64,000 bases of DNA. It comes from Chloroflexota bacterium. GTDB lineage: Bacteria; Chloroflexota; Dehalococcoidia; Bin125. This document shows positions 32,514 to 41,760 of the stretch, one piece after another; position 1 is the stretch's first letter; each line of letters opens with the position of its first letter. Location of the stretch: positions 1 through 64,000 of the forward strand of contig JAPPNI010000025.1 in the NCBI GenBank assembly GCA_028873865.1. Reading direction: 5' to 3'. The notes beneath the pieces are model-generated. The model was given only the letters and a program-made list of their open reading frames with translations, had not been told where the DNA came from and did not search any database. Position numbers and translations under genes: made by a program.

Positions 32514-34037
32514 CTACCAAGCATCCACCGGATGCTTCTTCACCGGCGATAAGGGTGCCCGAGGCGTCATTCTGAGCATCGAGATCAGAACATCCCGGGT
32601 CTCCTCCGGCGCGATCACATCATCGAACTCATAGCGCCGGCCCGCGTTGATCGCCGAGTTCCGCTCCCGCATCTCCGTCGCCCACTCATCGCGCAAACGC
32701 CTGGCCTCCGCCGGATCCTCCCGCTCGACCTCACGGATCCGGTCCCGATTGACCAGTAGCGACGCGCCCTCCAGCCCCATCCCGCCCGACTCCGCCGTCG
32801 GCCAGGCCAGCCGGATATCGCGCGGCGCATACGAGTTGCCCATCGCCGCCGGACCCAGCCCGTATGCCTTGCGCAACTGAATTGTGTAGAGCGGCACCGT
32901 CCGGTTCTGGTGCGCAATGATCGGCCGCGCGTGATGCCGAGCGATGCCCGCCTCCTCCGCCGGCCGTCCGACCATGTAGCCCGGATTGTCGACCAGCGAG
33001 ACCATCGCAATCTCGTGCGCATCGCAGAGCTGGATGAACCGCGCGATCTTGTCGGAAGCGTCCGAGTCGATCGCCCCCGCGATCACCGAAAGCGGCTGGT
33101 TGGCAATGATCCCAACCGAGCGCCCGCCCAGACGCGCCAGCGCCGTGATCAACTGAGGAGCCCAGGTCGGCCGCAGCTCAAACACCGAGTCGCGATCCAT
33201 GATCGCGCGAATCACCCGACGCATGTCATACGCCCGGCGCCGATTCGAAGGCACGATCCCGCGGATCCGTTCAGCCCAGGGATCCGGTTCGCCGTCTGGC
33301 AGGTCGTAGAGGAAGTAGCGCAGGTACTGGCCGGCCGCATCGATCGCCTCCGCCTCGGTTTCGACCATTCGGTCGATCCCGCCGACCCGATCGTGCATCT
33401 CCGCCGGCCCGATCTCGTCCGGCGTCAGCTTGAGGCCCATCGCCCCCTCGACCAGCGGCGGACCGCCCATGCCAATCGCCGAGTCTCGCGTCGCCACAAT
33501 GAAGTCGGACAGCCCCGCAATCGAAGCATTGCCGGCAAACGAGCGTCCCGACACCACCGACACCGTCGGCACCCAGCCCGAGAGCACAGCCATGCCGTCG
33601 AAGGTGCCCCAGCGGCCCGTCATGCCGCGCTGGGAGCCGGCCAGGTCGTGAGCCCGCGCGCCGCCGCCGTCGGCGAACGTGATCAAGGGCCAGCGGCGAT
33701 CGTGAACCAGCTCGAGCAGCCGGTCGAACTTGCCGTGATTGAGCGCCGTCTGAGTCCCGCCCTGCACCGTGTAGTCGTAGGACGCGATCCCAACCGGATG
33801 ACCGTCGACGGTCCCGAATCCCTGGACCAGGCCATCGGCCGGGCCGGTCATCGACTTGTTCGCAGGAATCGAGAGAACCCCGTACTCGACGAAGCTGCCC
33901 TCGTCCAGAACCATGTCAATCCGCTCCCGGGCGGTGAACTTCTCCTTGGCATGCACCTTCGCCACGGCCTCGGGACGGGCGGCGTCCATCGCGCTCGCCC
34001 GAGCCTCAAGCACTTCCTGAATGATGTCTTCATCCAT
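32514..34037 (-). CDS. Acyl-CoA carboxylase carboxyltransferase (beta) subunit
   Basis: A 507-residue crotonase-fold carboxyltransferase. It has the paired N and C domains with GGGARAHDLAG (about 120-130), SGRSFAGNASIAGL, and, in the C domain, ANQPLSVIAGAID and VDNPGYMVGRPAEEAG. ATG 34037 is chosen because GGAGGGGG precedes it; a longer reading to 34085 has no such site. It would carboxylate acetyl-, propionyl- or a branched acyl-CoA with biotin. Biotin carboxylase and carrier genes are not in the window. It diverges from the acyl-CoA ligase gene, which may supply its substrate. Confidence 0.9.
   Translation of the reverse strand: MDEDIIQEVLEARASAMDAARPEAVAKVHAKEKFTARERIDMVLDEGSFVEYGVLSIPANKSMTGPADGLVQGFGTVDGHPVGIASYDYTVQGGTQTALNHGKFDRLLELVHDRRWPLITFADGGGARAHDLAGSQRGMTGRWGTFDGMAVLSGWVPTVSVVSGRSFAGNASIAGLSDFIVATRDSAIGMGGPPLVEGAMGLKLTPDEIGPAEMHDRVGGIDRMVETEAEAIDAAGQYLRYFLYDLPDGEPDPWAERIRGIVPSNRRRAYDMRRVIRAIMDRDSVFELRPTWAPQLITALARLGGRSVGIIANQPLSVIAGAIDSDASDKIARFIQLCDAHEIAMVSLVDNPGYMVGRPAEEAGIARHHARPIIAHQNRTVPLYTIQLRKAYGLGPAAMGNSYAPRDIRLAWPTAESGGMGLEGASLLVNRDRIREVEREDPAEARRLRDEWATEMRERNSAINAGRRYEFDDVIAPEETRDVLISMLRMTPRAPLSPVKKHPVDAW
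32519..32537. terminator. Hairpin between convergent genes, possible bidirectional terminator
   Basis: AAGCATCC, loop ACC, GGATGCTT is a perfect 8-bp stem at the convergent ends of the dehydrogenase and carboxyltransferase genes. It overlaps the last codons of the latter. The T-run is poor on both sides, so efficiency is doubtful. Confidence 0.35.
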
Positions 34038-34124
34038 GAGACCGTCCCCCTCCGCTGATACCCTCCGCATACGGTATCCGCTCACTTCTCAAGTTCATTC
34101 CGTATCCGGATATGGAGTCTTCAC

Positions 34125-36059
34125 ATGGCGTCAGACATCGATCTGGTTGGGCCCATCGTCCGAGAAATCCAGCGGCGGGCGCTTGACGAGCCGGACGTAT
34201 TCTGGTCCGAAGCCGCCGCTCGCATCCCCTGGTTCCGCGAGTGGGACGAGGTCTTCGAGTGGACGCCCGACGAGATCCCCGCCTTCCGCTGGTTCATCGG
34301 CGGCGAGACCAATCTCGCCTACGCCTGCCTCGACGCACAGGTCGCCAACGGCCACGGCGGACGCGCGGCGCTGATTGCCCTGGACGAGAACGGCGGACAG
34401 CGCGTCTACACCTACGCGCAGTTGCTCAAGCAAGTCGAACGAATGGCGGCATCGCTGCGAGCGATCGGCATCGAACGCGGCGATCGCGTCGCCGTCTACA
34501 TGCCGACCAACTTCGAAGCGATCGCGCTGATGCTCGCCTGCGCCCGGATCGGCGCCGTTCACCTGGTCATCTTCGCCGGCTTCGGCGCCGGCGCCATTGC
34601 CGAGCGAGTCAAGCTGGCTGAGGCAAAGGCCATCTTCTGCACCGACTCCACCTACCGACGCGGCCGCAACGTGCCGCTGGATCACTTTGTTCGCGGAGCG
34701 CTGGAGAACGAAGGCGCCGGTGAGATCGTCGAGACGGTCGTCGTAGAACGGCGGCTCGCTGATAGCCCCAACATCGGCGGCGACAAGGAGATCAGCTGGG
34801 ACGACTTCCTCGCCGCTGGAGACGGCGGCGACGGCTCCTGGGCGGCAATGGAAGCGAATGATCCCGCCTACATTCTCGCAACCTCCGGCACGACGGCCCG
34901 GCCCAAACTCTGCGTCCACACGCACGGCGGTTACCCGGTCTGGATTGCGAGCATGGCCGACTGGGTCTTCGACATCCAGCCCGAGGATGTCTGGTGGGCG
35001 ACCTCAGACATCGGCTGGGTCGTCGGACACTCCTACATCGTCTATGGTCCCCTGCTGGCTGGTGCGACGACGATCGCGTTCGAAGGCGCGCTCGATTACC
35101 CCGACGTCGGCACCTTCTACAAAATTGTCGAGGATCACGGCGTCACGGGCATGTTCACCTCACCGACGGCGATCCGGCTGCTGATGCGATCCGGCACTGA
35201 GCCGGCCGAGTCGGTTGACATGTCCTCGCTGGTCCGAGTCTTCTCGGCCGGCGAAGTGCTCAATCCGCCGGCCTGGGAATGGTTCCAGCACGAGATCTTC
35301 GGCGATCAGATTCCTGTCCTCGACCACATGTGGCAGACCGAGACCGGTGGACCAATCATCGGCAATCCCTACGGCATCCAGATGCTGCCAATCAAGCCAG
35401 GCTCCGCCGGCATCCCCCTGCCCGGAATCGAGGGCACGGTGCTCGACACCGACGGCGCCGAGCTGGCGGCCGACGAGAAGGGCATCTTCGCCATCACCCG
35501 TCCATTCCCCGGTCTCACCGCGCGGCTCTGGGGAGAACCCGAGCGCTATCAGACCGACTACTGGGGCAAGGTGCCGGGCAAGCAGGTTTACTTCACCGGC
35601 GACGCCACTTCGGTCGACGAGGACGGCTACGTCTGGTTCTCCGGCCGCGCTGACGAAATCATCAAGATCGCCGCGCACCGGCTCGGAACCATCGAGGTCG
35701 AGTCGGCCATCCTCCGACACCCCGGCGCCGCCGAAGCCGGCGTCACCGGACGTCCGGACGAACTGCGCGGCGAAGTGATCTCAGCCTTCGTCGTGCTCAA
35801 GGCTGGCTTTGAGCCGGGCGACGAACTGAAGACCGAGATCCTTCAGACGATCCGCGGAGAACTCGGTCCCGTCGCGGTCATCGGCGAGCTGAACTTCGTC
35901 GACGCGCTGCCCAAGACGCGCTCCGGCAAGATCATGCGCCGGGTGCTGAAGGCGGTCACGCTCGACACCGACCCCGGCGACATCTCCACGATCGAGGACG
36001 AAGGCTCGGTCGAGGACGCCCGTTCCGCCTGGGAGACGATGAAGGCCAGCATTCGGTGA
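34125..36059 (+). CDS. Acetyl/propionyl-CoA synthetase-type AMP-forming acyl-CoA ligase
   Basis: A 644-residue adenylating enzyme of Acs type. Motifs: ATSGTTARPKLCVHTHGG (P-loop-like A3, about 247-264), WWATSDIGWVVGHSYIVYGP (about 287), WQTETGGP (about 405), TGDATSVDEDGYVWFSGR, DEIIKIAAHRLGTIEVES and the C-terminal PKTRSGKIMRR with the catalytic Lys (about 605). It activates a short-chain acid to acyl-CoA with ATP. The length and the W-W-x-T-S-D-I-G-W motif favour acetate or propionate. It is divergent from the carboxyltransferase and coupled to a channel gene by GTGA. Confidence 0.92.
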   Translation: MASDIDLVGPIVREIQRRALDEPDVFWSEAAARIPWFREWDEVFEWTPDEIPAFRWFIGGETNLAYACLDAQVANGHGGRAALIALDENGGQRVYTYAQLLKQVERMAASLRAIGIERGDRVAVYMPTNFEAIALMLACARIGAVHLVIFAGFGAGAIAERVKLAEAKAIFCTDSTYRRGRNVPLDHFVRGALENEGAGEIVETVVVERRLADSPNIGGDKEISWDDFLAAGDGGDGSWAAMEANDPAYILATSGTTARPKLCVHTHGGYPVWIASMADWVFDIQPEDVWWATSDIGWVVGHSYIVYGPLLAGATTIAFEGALDYPDVGTFYKIVEDHGVTGMFTSPTAIRLLMRSGTEPAESVDMSSLVRVFSAGEVLNPPAWEWFQHEIFGDQIPVLDHMWQTETGGPIIGNPYGIQMLPIKPGSAGIPLPGIEGTVLDTDGAELAADEKGIFAITRPFPGLTARLWGEPERYQTDYWGKVPGKQVYFTGDATSVDEDGYVWFSGRADEIIKIAAHRLGTIEVESAILRHPGAAEAGVTGRPDELRGEVISAFVVLKAGFEPGDELKTEILQTIRGELGPVAVIGELNFVDALPKTRSGKIMRRVLKAVTLDTDPGDISTIEDEGSVEDARSAWETMKASIR

Positions 36060-36802
36060 ACGAGTTGCTCAGCTGGCTAGTGCGGCAGCTGAATCGATTT
36101 CTGACGACAGCCAGGAACGACGAATTGCGGGCTCGGTGGGAGAAGCGAACTGACCCGTTCCTGTTGGCGCTCGCCGCAGCAATGGTTCCCCTGATTGTCG
36201 GGCCGTATGTCAGTGAGCTCTCAGACGCTGTTGAACGCTGGTTTCTCATTGGGGACGTCGTCATTTGGGTGTTCTTTGCAGTCGACCTCTCAGTGAGAGT
36301 TTGGCTGGCAGAGAACCGCCGTCGGTTTCTGCTTGCCCATTGGGCTGAAGTCCTGATTGTGATTGTCCCGGTCTTCCGACCTCTTCGGCTGCTCCGGCTG
36401 CTGCTCCTCATGCCTCGTATCTCCGAGATTCTGAAAAGGCGCGCTGTCGGTGGATCGCTTGCCGCTGCACTCATTGCAATCGTGCTGGCAACAATTGCCG
36501 TTGCCCTGATCGAACAGAGCGGCGGCGGACAAATCGGAGACTGGGGGACGGCACTCTGGTGGGCATTGGCGACGATCACCACGGTCGGCTACGGAGACGT
36601 TGTTCCAGTGACCCTGGTTGGCCGCGTGATCGGTTCCCTGCTGATGATTGTTGGGATCGGTGTCTTTGGCGTTCTGACAGCCAACGTTGCTGCCTGGTTC
36701 ATCGAGAGTGACGATCAGACCCAGCAGGACATTCTGGACGAACTCAAGTCTTTGAGGTCGGAAGTAGCGTCGCTTCGGGAGGATCTCAATCAGCGCGATT
36801 GA
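36056..36802 (+). CDS. Voltage-gated-type potassium channel
   Basis: A 248-residue six-helix channel. An S4-like helix reads FRPLRLLRLLLLMPRISEI (about 108-126). The pore has the selectivity filter TTVGYGD (about 180-186) before the last helix. The C-terminus is a charged coiled coil (DILDELKSLRSEVASLRED) likely to tetramerise. GTG 36056 overlaps the ligase stop. Bacterial homologues set membrane potential or potassium leak. Confidence 0.9.
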   Translation: MNELLSWLVRQLNRFLTTARNDELRARWEKRTDPFLLALAAAMVPLIVGPYVSELSDAVERWFLIGDVVIWVFFAVDLSVRVWLAENRRRFLLAHWAEVLIVIVPVFRPLRLLRLLLLMPRISEILKRRAVGGSLAAALIAIVLATIAVALIEQSGGGQIGDWGTALWWALATITTVGYGDVVPVTLVGRVIGSLLMIVGIGVFGVLTANVAAWFIESDDQTQQDILDELKSLRSEVASLREDLNQRD

Positions 36803-36832
36803 CGGCGGGACGAGCGTGACACCCATTGGGCA

Positions 36833-37822
36833 TCAGAACGGTCGGCCGATTTCCTCGCCGATCTTGCGCAGGCGCTCGACTCGCTGCTCGGTCGGTGGGT
36901 GGGTGGAGAAGAACTTGCCGGCGCCTCCGGCCAGCGGGTTGACGATGAACATGTGGTTGGCGGCCTCGGCGGTCTTCATCTCTTCTGCTGCGTAGCGCGA
37001 CTCCGGCGTCCTTACGCCCTGTTCCAGCTTCAGCAGGGCGTAGGCAAGCGCCTCAGGATCTCCGCAGCGACGGGCGCCCGTGTCATCGGCCTTGAGCTCC
37101 CGCTGACGGCTGACCGCCATCTGGATCATCCCAGCGATGATCGGCGCGATGATCGCCACAATCAGTGCCCCCGCCAGGTGACCGGCGCCTCCGCTGCCGC
37201 CATCTCGACCGCCCATGCCACCAAACATGAACCCCATGAACAGCACGAACTGAGCGATCATTGCAATGAACGAAATCACCATCGCCATTGATGCAACGAT
37301 CGTCGACCAGAGCGTGTCGCGGTTCGTGACGTGAGCCAGTTCGTGGGCCATGACGCCGGCGAGTTCTCGTCGGGTCAGGAGGCCCATCACGCCGGTGGTG
37401 GCGGCGACCGCCGAGTGCTTCGGATGCCGGCCGGTTGCGAATGCGTTGGGGATTGGCGTGTCAATCACGTAGACCGACGGGATATGGCGCGGGCAGTCGC
37501 CGGGACGGCAATGCCCCGTGCACCGCGCCTCGAGGTGTTCAATCGTGAACTGCGAGAGCAGTTCCGGCTTGAATGGCATCTGCGCCTGGCAGGCGGCCTG
37601 CTCGACAATCCGATACAGGTCCGGCGCTTCGGCCGCCGTGACCAGTTGGCCGCCCATCATTTTGGGCACCATCGAATGCGAGTTGTAGTAGCTGTACAGG
37701 TTGATGCCCAGCGCGATCACGGCCATGACGATCAGCCCGATCTCCCCGGCCACCGCCAGACCCACGACCATCATCAGTCCGGCCATCAGGACCACGAGGA
37801 ACATCGTGCGTAATCCGTACAC
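36833..37822 (-). CDS. htpX: M48 zinc metalloprotease, HtpX-like
   Basis: A 329-residue membrane protease. There are two N-terminal helices (about 7-50), then the zinc motif VMAHELAHVTNRD (HExxH, about 160), two more helices, and the third ligand Glu in RQRELKADDTGAR (about 230). PPTEQRVERLRKIG at the C-terminus is typical of HtpX. It degrades misfolded membrane proteins under stress. A loop with HLEARCTGHCRPGDCP (about 95-108) adds three cysteines not found in E. coli HtpX. The start is GTG 37822 or ATG 37804. Confidence 0.92.
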   Translation of the reverse strand: MYGLRTMFLVVLMAGLMMVVGLAVAGEIGLIVMAVIALGINLYSYYNSHSMVPKMMGGQLVTAAEAPDLYRIVEQAACQAQMPFKPELLSQFTIEHLEARCTGHCRPGDCPRHIPSVYVIDTPIPNAFATGRHPKHSAVAATTGVMGLLTRRELAGVMAHELAHVTNRDTLWSTIVASMAMVISFIAMIAQFVLFMGFMFGGMGGRDGGSGGAGHLAGALIVAIIAPIIAGMIQMAVSRQRELKADDTGARRCGDPEALAYALLKLEQGVRTPESRYAAEEMKTAEAANHMFIVNPLAGGAGKFFSTHPPTEQRVERLRKIGEEIGRPF

Positions 37823-37939
37823 GAGCCGACTCTCCCCTCAACCGCCAGCAAACTCACCGATCAGATGCGGCTGTTACGTCGAGATCGTACCATCGTGAGA
37901 GACGGATCGATCGACTGTTGCGTCCGCAGGGAGTCTGCT

Positions 37940-38236
37940 ATGCCCATCTACGAATACGTTTGCCGAGCCTGCGGAGCCGAGTGGGAGCACTTCACTCGCA
38001 AGATCGACGCGCCCGCGCCGCCTTGCGAGGCGTGCGATACGCAGGGACAGGTCGAACGCCTGATCGCCCGCTCTGCGTTCATCAAGGACGAAAACACCAA
38101 GATGCGTGAGATGCATCCGAAGTACGCGAAGATGGTCGACGCGGCCTGGGACAAGGCGTCGCGCAACGATCCGCTCAGCAAGACTCGCTTCGCGCCGCTC
38201 GTGGACTCGGGCAAGCGCGTTCAGGACATGACCTAG
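37940..38236 (+). CDS. FmdB-type zinc-ribbon protein
   Basis: A 98-residue protein. ATG 37940 follows CAGGGAG. The N-terminal FmdB/CxxC zinc ribbon is MPIYEYVCRACGAEWEHF, with a second cysteine pair CEACD (about 38). The C-terminal tail is rich in Lys, Asp and Met. The family is suspected to regulate amidase or formamidase genes, but most members are unstudied. The stop shares CTAG with the convergent formyltransferase gene. Confidence 0.88.
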   Translation: MPIYEYVCRACGAEWEHFTRKIDAPAPPCEACDTQGQVERLIARSAFIKDENTKMREMHPKYAKMVDAAWDKASRNDPLSKTRFAPLVDSGKRVQDMT

Positions 38237-39177
38237 TCGGCTGGAGCCGGCTCGAACACCGCTCCGACAGCGACACCATTGGCCGATGCCCACTCGTGGG
38301 CCGGCTGCCGATCCCGGCCAACGGCCAGGGTGCTGACTCGCACCGACCTGCCGTCGCCGCAGGCGACCGTCATGCCACCGGCGTCAATAGCAGCCACCTC
38401 GCCGGGTGCGCCGCCGGAGTGATCGGAGCGTGTCGAGCCCAACAGCGTGACCCGCTGGCCGCCGACCTCGCTCCAGGCGCCGGGCGCGCGGTCGGAGCCG
38501 CGGATGAAGTTATGCACTGTCTGAGCGTCCTGTGACCAGTCGATCCGGGCGAGGTCGCCTTCCCACGGACCCTCGTAGGTCATGTCCTCTTCATTCTGGA
38601 CGTGACGCGGGGCCTGGCCGGCCTCAACCAGCTGGACTGCTTCCGACATCGCTTCCACGCCCAGCGGGAACAGGTGCTCGCGGTAGACCTCGTTGAGGGT
38701 GGTGTCCGGGCCGATCGGGCAGGAGCGCTGAAGCAGGATCGGTCCCGTGTCGATGCCTTCATCGACCCAGAAGATGGTGACGCCGGTCATCGTGTCGCCC
38801 TGGAGGATCGAGTGATTGATCGCCGATCGGCCGCGATGTTTGGGCAGAATCGAGGGGTGGTACTGAATCGTCTTGAGCGGTGGAAAGTCCAGGACCTGAG
38901 AGGGAATGATCTGCGTGACGAAGGCCATCACGTTGAGGTCGGGGCTGGTCGCCTCGTACTGGGCGACGACGCCCTCATCGACGACTCCGCGGCGCTGCCA
39001 GCGACGGGGCTGGACCAGGATGATGCCGGCGTCACGAGCCGCCTGGGCCAGCGGATCGGGGCGACCGCCCTCGCGCTCGGGGGGTGTGAAGACGCCGACG
39101 ATCTCGTGCCCGTCCTCCACCAGCCGCTCGAACACGGCTGCTCCGAACGGGGCCTGTCCAATTAGTGCGATGCGCAT
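38233..39177 (-). CDS. 10-formyltetrahydrofolate hydrolase-domain protein (ALDH1L1/FDH N-terminal-like)
   Basis: A 314-residue formyl-THF-using enzyme. It matches the hydrolase domain of formyl-THF dehydrogenase more than methionyl-tRNA formyltransferase: MRIALIGQAPFGAAVF, LNVMAFVTQIIPSQVLDFP, QYHPSILPKHRGRSAIN (catalytic His, about 108), VDEGIDTGPILLQ (catalytic Asp, about 144), and FIRGSDRAPGAWSE in the C-terminal domain. The usual partner aldehyde dehydrogenase domain is absent. It may hydrolyse formyl-THF or formylate an unknown acceptor such as an amino sugar. Confidence 0.85.
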   Translation of the reverse strand: MRIALIGQAPFGAAVFERLVEDGHEIVGVFTPPEREGGRPDPLAQAARDAGIILVQPRRWQRRGVVDEGVVAQYEATSPDLNVMAFVTQIIPSQVLDFPPLKTIQYHPSILPKHRGRSAINHSILQGDTMTGVTIFWVDEGIDTGPILLQRSCPIGPDTTLNEVYREHLFPLGVEAMSEAVQLVEAGQAPRHVQNEEDMTYEGPWEGDLARIDWSQDAQTVHNFIRGSDRAPGAWSEVGGQRVTLLGSTRSDHSGGAPGEVAAIDAGGMTVACGDGRSVRVSTLAVGRDRQPAHEWASANGVAVGAVFEPAPAD

Positions 39178-39220
39178 GCTGCAATCCTCTCCTCGTCCTC
39201 CGCAGCCCGTGCCGAACGTG

Positions 39221-39691
39221 TCAATCCGACGCGCGCCAGATGCGAGGCCGCTTGTCCGCGATGATGTCGTTGAAGGTGGTGATCGAGACCCGCTGAATTG
39301 TGATCTTGATCATGGCCGGAGCGCGGATGTCGGGACCGAAGAAGTCGTCCACGGTGTAGGGGAAATGTGGCGCGGCTTCGGCGATCTCGTCGGTGTCTTC
39401 GGTGACCTCAGCGCTGCCGGAGAGATTGAGATGGCGGAAGTCTGAGGTCCAGTGGAGGAGCTCGACCAGTTCGTTGCCTTCGACCTGGTGTGTCTTGGGC
39501 GAGCCCGAGCTCGTCAGCACGTAAGCGCGGAGTCCGACATAGGCCGGGACGACCGGGCGAACATGCGGTTGCCGACCGTGAGATGTGGCCAAAAGACCGA
39601 TCGGAGCGCTCTGGATGATCGCCAGCGCTTCCGGCCAGAAGTCGGGAGCGGACACGGTTGCCACAGTATTCAGGTCTTGCTGTTGCGTCAC
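39221..39691 (-). CDS. Pyridoxamine-5'-phosphate-oxidase-like (PPOX) split-barrel flavoprotein
   Basis: A 156-residue protein from GTG 39691. The split-barrel fold is shown by IGLLATSHGRQPHVRPVVPAYV (given as IGLLATSHGR and QPHVRPVVPAYV), SGSPKTHQVEGN and LNLSGSAEVTEDTDEI. The family binds FMN, F420 or haem. With cofC and cofD in the same genome, an F420-dependent reductase is possible, but the F420-specific residues cannot be confirmed. Confidence 0.82.
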   Translation of the reverse strand: MTQQQDLNTVATVSAPDFWPEALAIIQSAPIGLLATSHGRQPHVRPVVPAYVGLRAYVLTSSGSPKTHQVEGNELVELLHWTSDFRHLNLSGSAEVTEDTDEIAEAAPHFPYTVDDFFGPDIRAPAMIKITIQRVSITTFNDIIADKRPRIWRASD

Positions 39692-39746
39692 AGAGACTCC
39701 CAGGCTCCGGCCCTTGGCCGAAACGGCGTCTGTTGCAGGTTAACGG

Positions 39747-40493
39747 CTAGTCCAGCGAATCCGGAACGTCGGGATCGACTTCGTCGATCCGGCCGTCGCG
39801 CATAAGGAACAGGCGGCCGGCTCGGCGGGCGATCTCCAGATTGTGGGTCACCATGACGATCGTCTGTCCGGCGCGATTGAGGTCCTCCAGCAGATTGACA
39901 ATCTCGCGCCCGGTCTGAGAATCGAGGTTGCCGGTTGGTTCGTCGGCGAGGATGACGTCGGGCTCGTTGGCCAGGGCGCGGGCGATCGCCACGCGTTGAC
40001 GCTCTCCACCCGATAGCTGCAGCGGCCGATGTTCCAGTCGCTCCGCCAGTCCGACCGCCGACAGGAGCTCTTCCGCCCGTTGGCGGCGCTTGCGCCGGGG
40101 GAAGCCGGCCAGTGTGAGAGCAATCTCGACGTTCTGGCGAGCCGTCAGCATTTGCAGCAGGTTGAAGGCCTGGAAGACGAAGCCCAGTGTCTTCAGGCGG
40201 AGCGCCGCTCGTTGCTCGCGCCCGAGGTCCTGCGCGATCTGGTTGCGGATTCGGACTTCTCCGGCTGTGGGCGAATCAACCAGTCCGAGGAGCTGGAGCA
40301 GCGTCGACTTGCCCGAGCCTGACGGGCCTGCGATAGCGATGAAGTCGCCGTTATGAATATCGAGGTTGAGCGGCCGCAGCGCGTGGATCGTCTGCTCGCC
40401 GAGATGGTAGACGCGCTCCAGGTTGCGCACCGACAGGAGCGGAGTGCGCTCTTCCGTCTTGGTTGCAGGAGTCGCGGCTGGTGCGTCGCTCAC
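39747..40493 (-). CDS. ABC transporter ATP-binding protein (LolD/MacB type), exporter 1
   Basis: A 248-residue ATPase. Walker A is GPSGSGKST (about 57-65), the Q-loop is in FVFQAFNLLQ, signature LSGGERQRVAIARAL, Walker B VILADEPTGNLDS and H-loop THNLE. It starts at GTG 40493, 10 bp after the permease stop; a reading to 40604 overlaps that gene. With the upstream FtsX-type permease it makes a two-gene export or mechanotransmission system. No adaptor is encoded next to it. Confidence 0.9.
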   Translation of the reverse strand: MSDAPAATPATKTEERTPLLSVRNLERVYHLGEQTIHALRPLNLDIHNGDFIAIAGPSGSGKSTLLQLLGLVDSPTAGEVRIRNQIAQDLGREQRAALRLKTLGFVFQAFNLLQMLTARQNVEIALTLAGFPRRKRRQRAEELLSAVGLAERLEHRPLQLSGGERQRVAIARALANEPDVILADEPTGNLDSQTGREIVNLLEDLNRAGQTIVMVTHNLEIARRAGRLFLMRDGRIDEVDPDVPDSLD

Positions 40494-40503
40494 GGAAGGA
40501 GTC

Positions 40504-41715
40504 TCATTCGTAGCGCAGGGCGATGATCGGGTCGACCTGGACTGCTCGCCAGGCTGGCATGAGCGCCGCGACCATCGAACAGAGGCTGAGGATTCCTGCG
40601 GCACCCCACTCGATCTCCCGTGAGCGCAAGCCGGCTGCGTCGGGGCCGAGCGCTTTGCTGATCACGACGCGCGACATCGGAACGCCGACCAGCGAACCGG
40701 CGAATGCGAAGCCAGCCGATTCGGAGAGGATGAGCGAAAGCAACGCTCGCCGAGGCGCGCCGATTGCTCGGAGAGTGCCGAGCTCGCGAGTTCGCTCCAG
40801 CACCGAAACGAACATCACGATCGCGATCAGCAACGCGGCGACTGAAACCGATGTCCAACGAACCACGTCGAAGAGCTGATTGACGCGGTCCAGGAGTTTG
40901 CGCGCGTTGTCAGCCAGTTGGCGGTCGGAGATGACCATCAATTCTTCGTGTTCGGACTCGATCAGTTGTTGGAGCGGGTCGATGTCGGAGGCGCGCTTGG
41001 GCGAGACCAGTAGCGCCGTCACTGAATCAGGGGACTGCAGCACGCACTGCGCGTTCTCAAGCGGGACCAGTACGGCGGAACGCAGGAGTTGGTTCGTCTC
41101 GGGTTCGATGATGCCCTGGACTTCAAACTCCGTGCCTCGCACGGAGATCCTGCTGCCCAGCGCCGCCAACGCGAGTGGGCCAACCGGTGTCGGCACTTCG
41201 GTGACCGCTGAAGCGACTCGGGCAAAGTGCCGAGCGGCAAGAACGCCCAGGATCGCCGGCGGTGCGTTGCCGGTTCCGTTTTGCGGCGGAAACTGGCAGC
41301 GTCCGGCGATTGCGGTGGCGCCGTTGAGGAAGACGTCCTCCTTGCCTTGCTCAATCCCGACCAGCAGCGCCTCCGGCGGGGCTGTGGGGTAGGGCGGCGG
41401 CGCGAGCGCCGCGAACGACACCTTGGTCGAGCGTTCCTGGTCGACGGCTGACCGCGAGATGACATCGTTCGCCTCAGAGATTGAGATGGTCGACGAGATC
41501 GGCGGCCACTCGATCCCGGAGAGGCCGGTCAGGCCTCGCGATTGGACGAAGAGCACGCCCGTGAATCGTTGGACCTGGAGGTCGAGATCTTCGGTGATGA
41601 AGCGCATCACCGTGGTCACGACGATGTAGAGATTGACGCAGACGCCGAAGCCGAGCACGGTCAGCGCGCTGCGGAGCTTCTTCGTCAGTAGCTGCTGGAC
41701 CGCGAGCGTGAACAT
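40504..41715 (-). CDS. FtsX-like ABC transporter permease, exporter 1
   Basis: A 403-residue MacB/LolC-type permease: one N-terminal helix (about 15-37), a large extracytoplasmic domain (about 40-275) and three C-terminal helices with the FtsX motif ERTRELGTLRAIGAPRRAL (about 307). It ends RYE, as family members often do. Cysteines in the outer domain (CQFPP, CVLQS) may form a disulfide. Substrate unknown. Confidence 0.88.
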   Translation of the reverse strand: MFTLAVQQLLTKKLRSALTVLGFGVCVNLYIVVTTVMRFITEDLDLQVQRFTGVLFVQSRGLTGLSGIEWPPISSTISISEANDVISRSAVDQERSTKVSFAALAPPPYPTAPPEALLVGIEQGKEDVFLNGATAIAGRCQFPPQNGTGNAPPAILGVLAARHFARVASAVTEVPTPVGPLALAALGSRISVRGTEFEVQGIIEPETNQLLRSAVLVPLENAQCVLQSPDSVTALLVSPKRASDIDPLQQLIESEHEELMVISDRQLADNARKLLDRVNQLFDVVRWTSVSVAALLIAIVMFVSVLERTRELGTLRAIGAPRRALLSLILSESAGFAFAGSLVGVPMSRVVISKALGPDAAGLRSREIEWGAAGILSLCSMVAALMPAWRAVQVDPIIALRYE

Positions 41716-41760
41716 CGGCTGTAGCGTATCGCCCGATCGAGCGCGTATCGCCGCCGGGCT

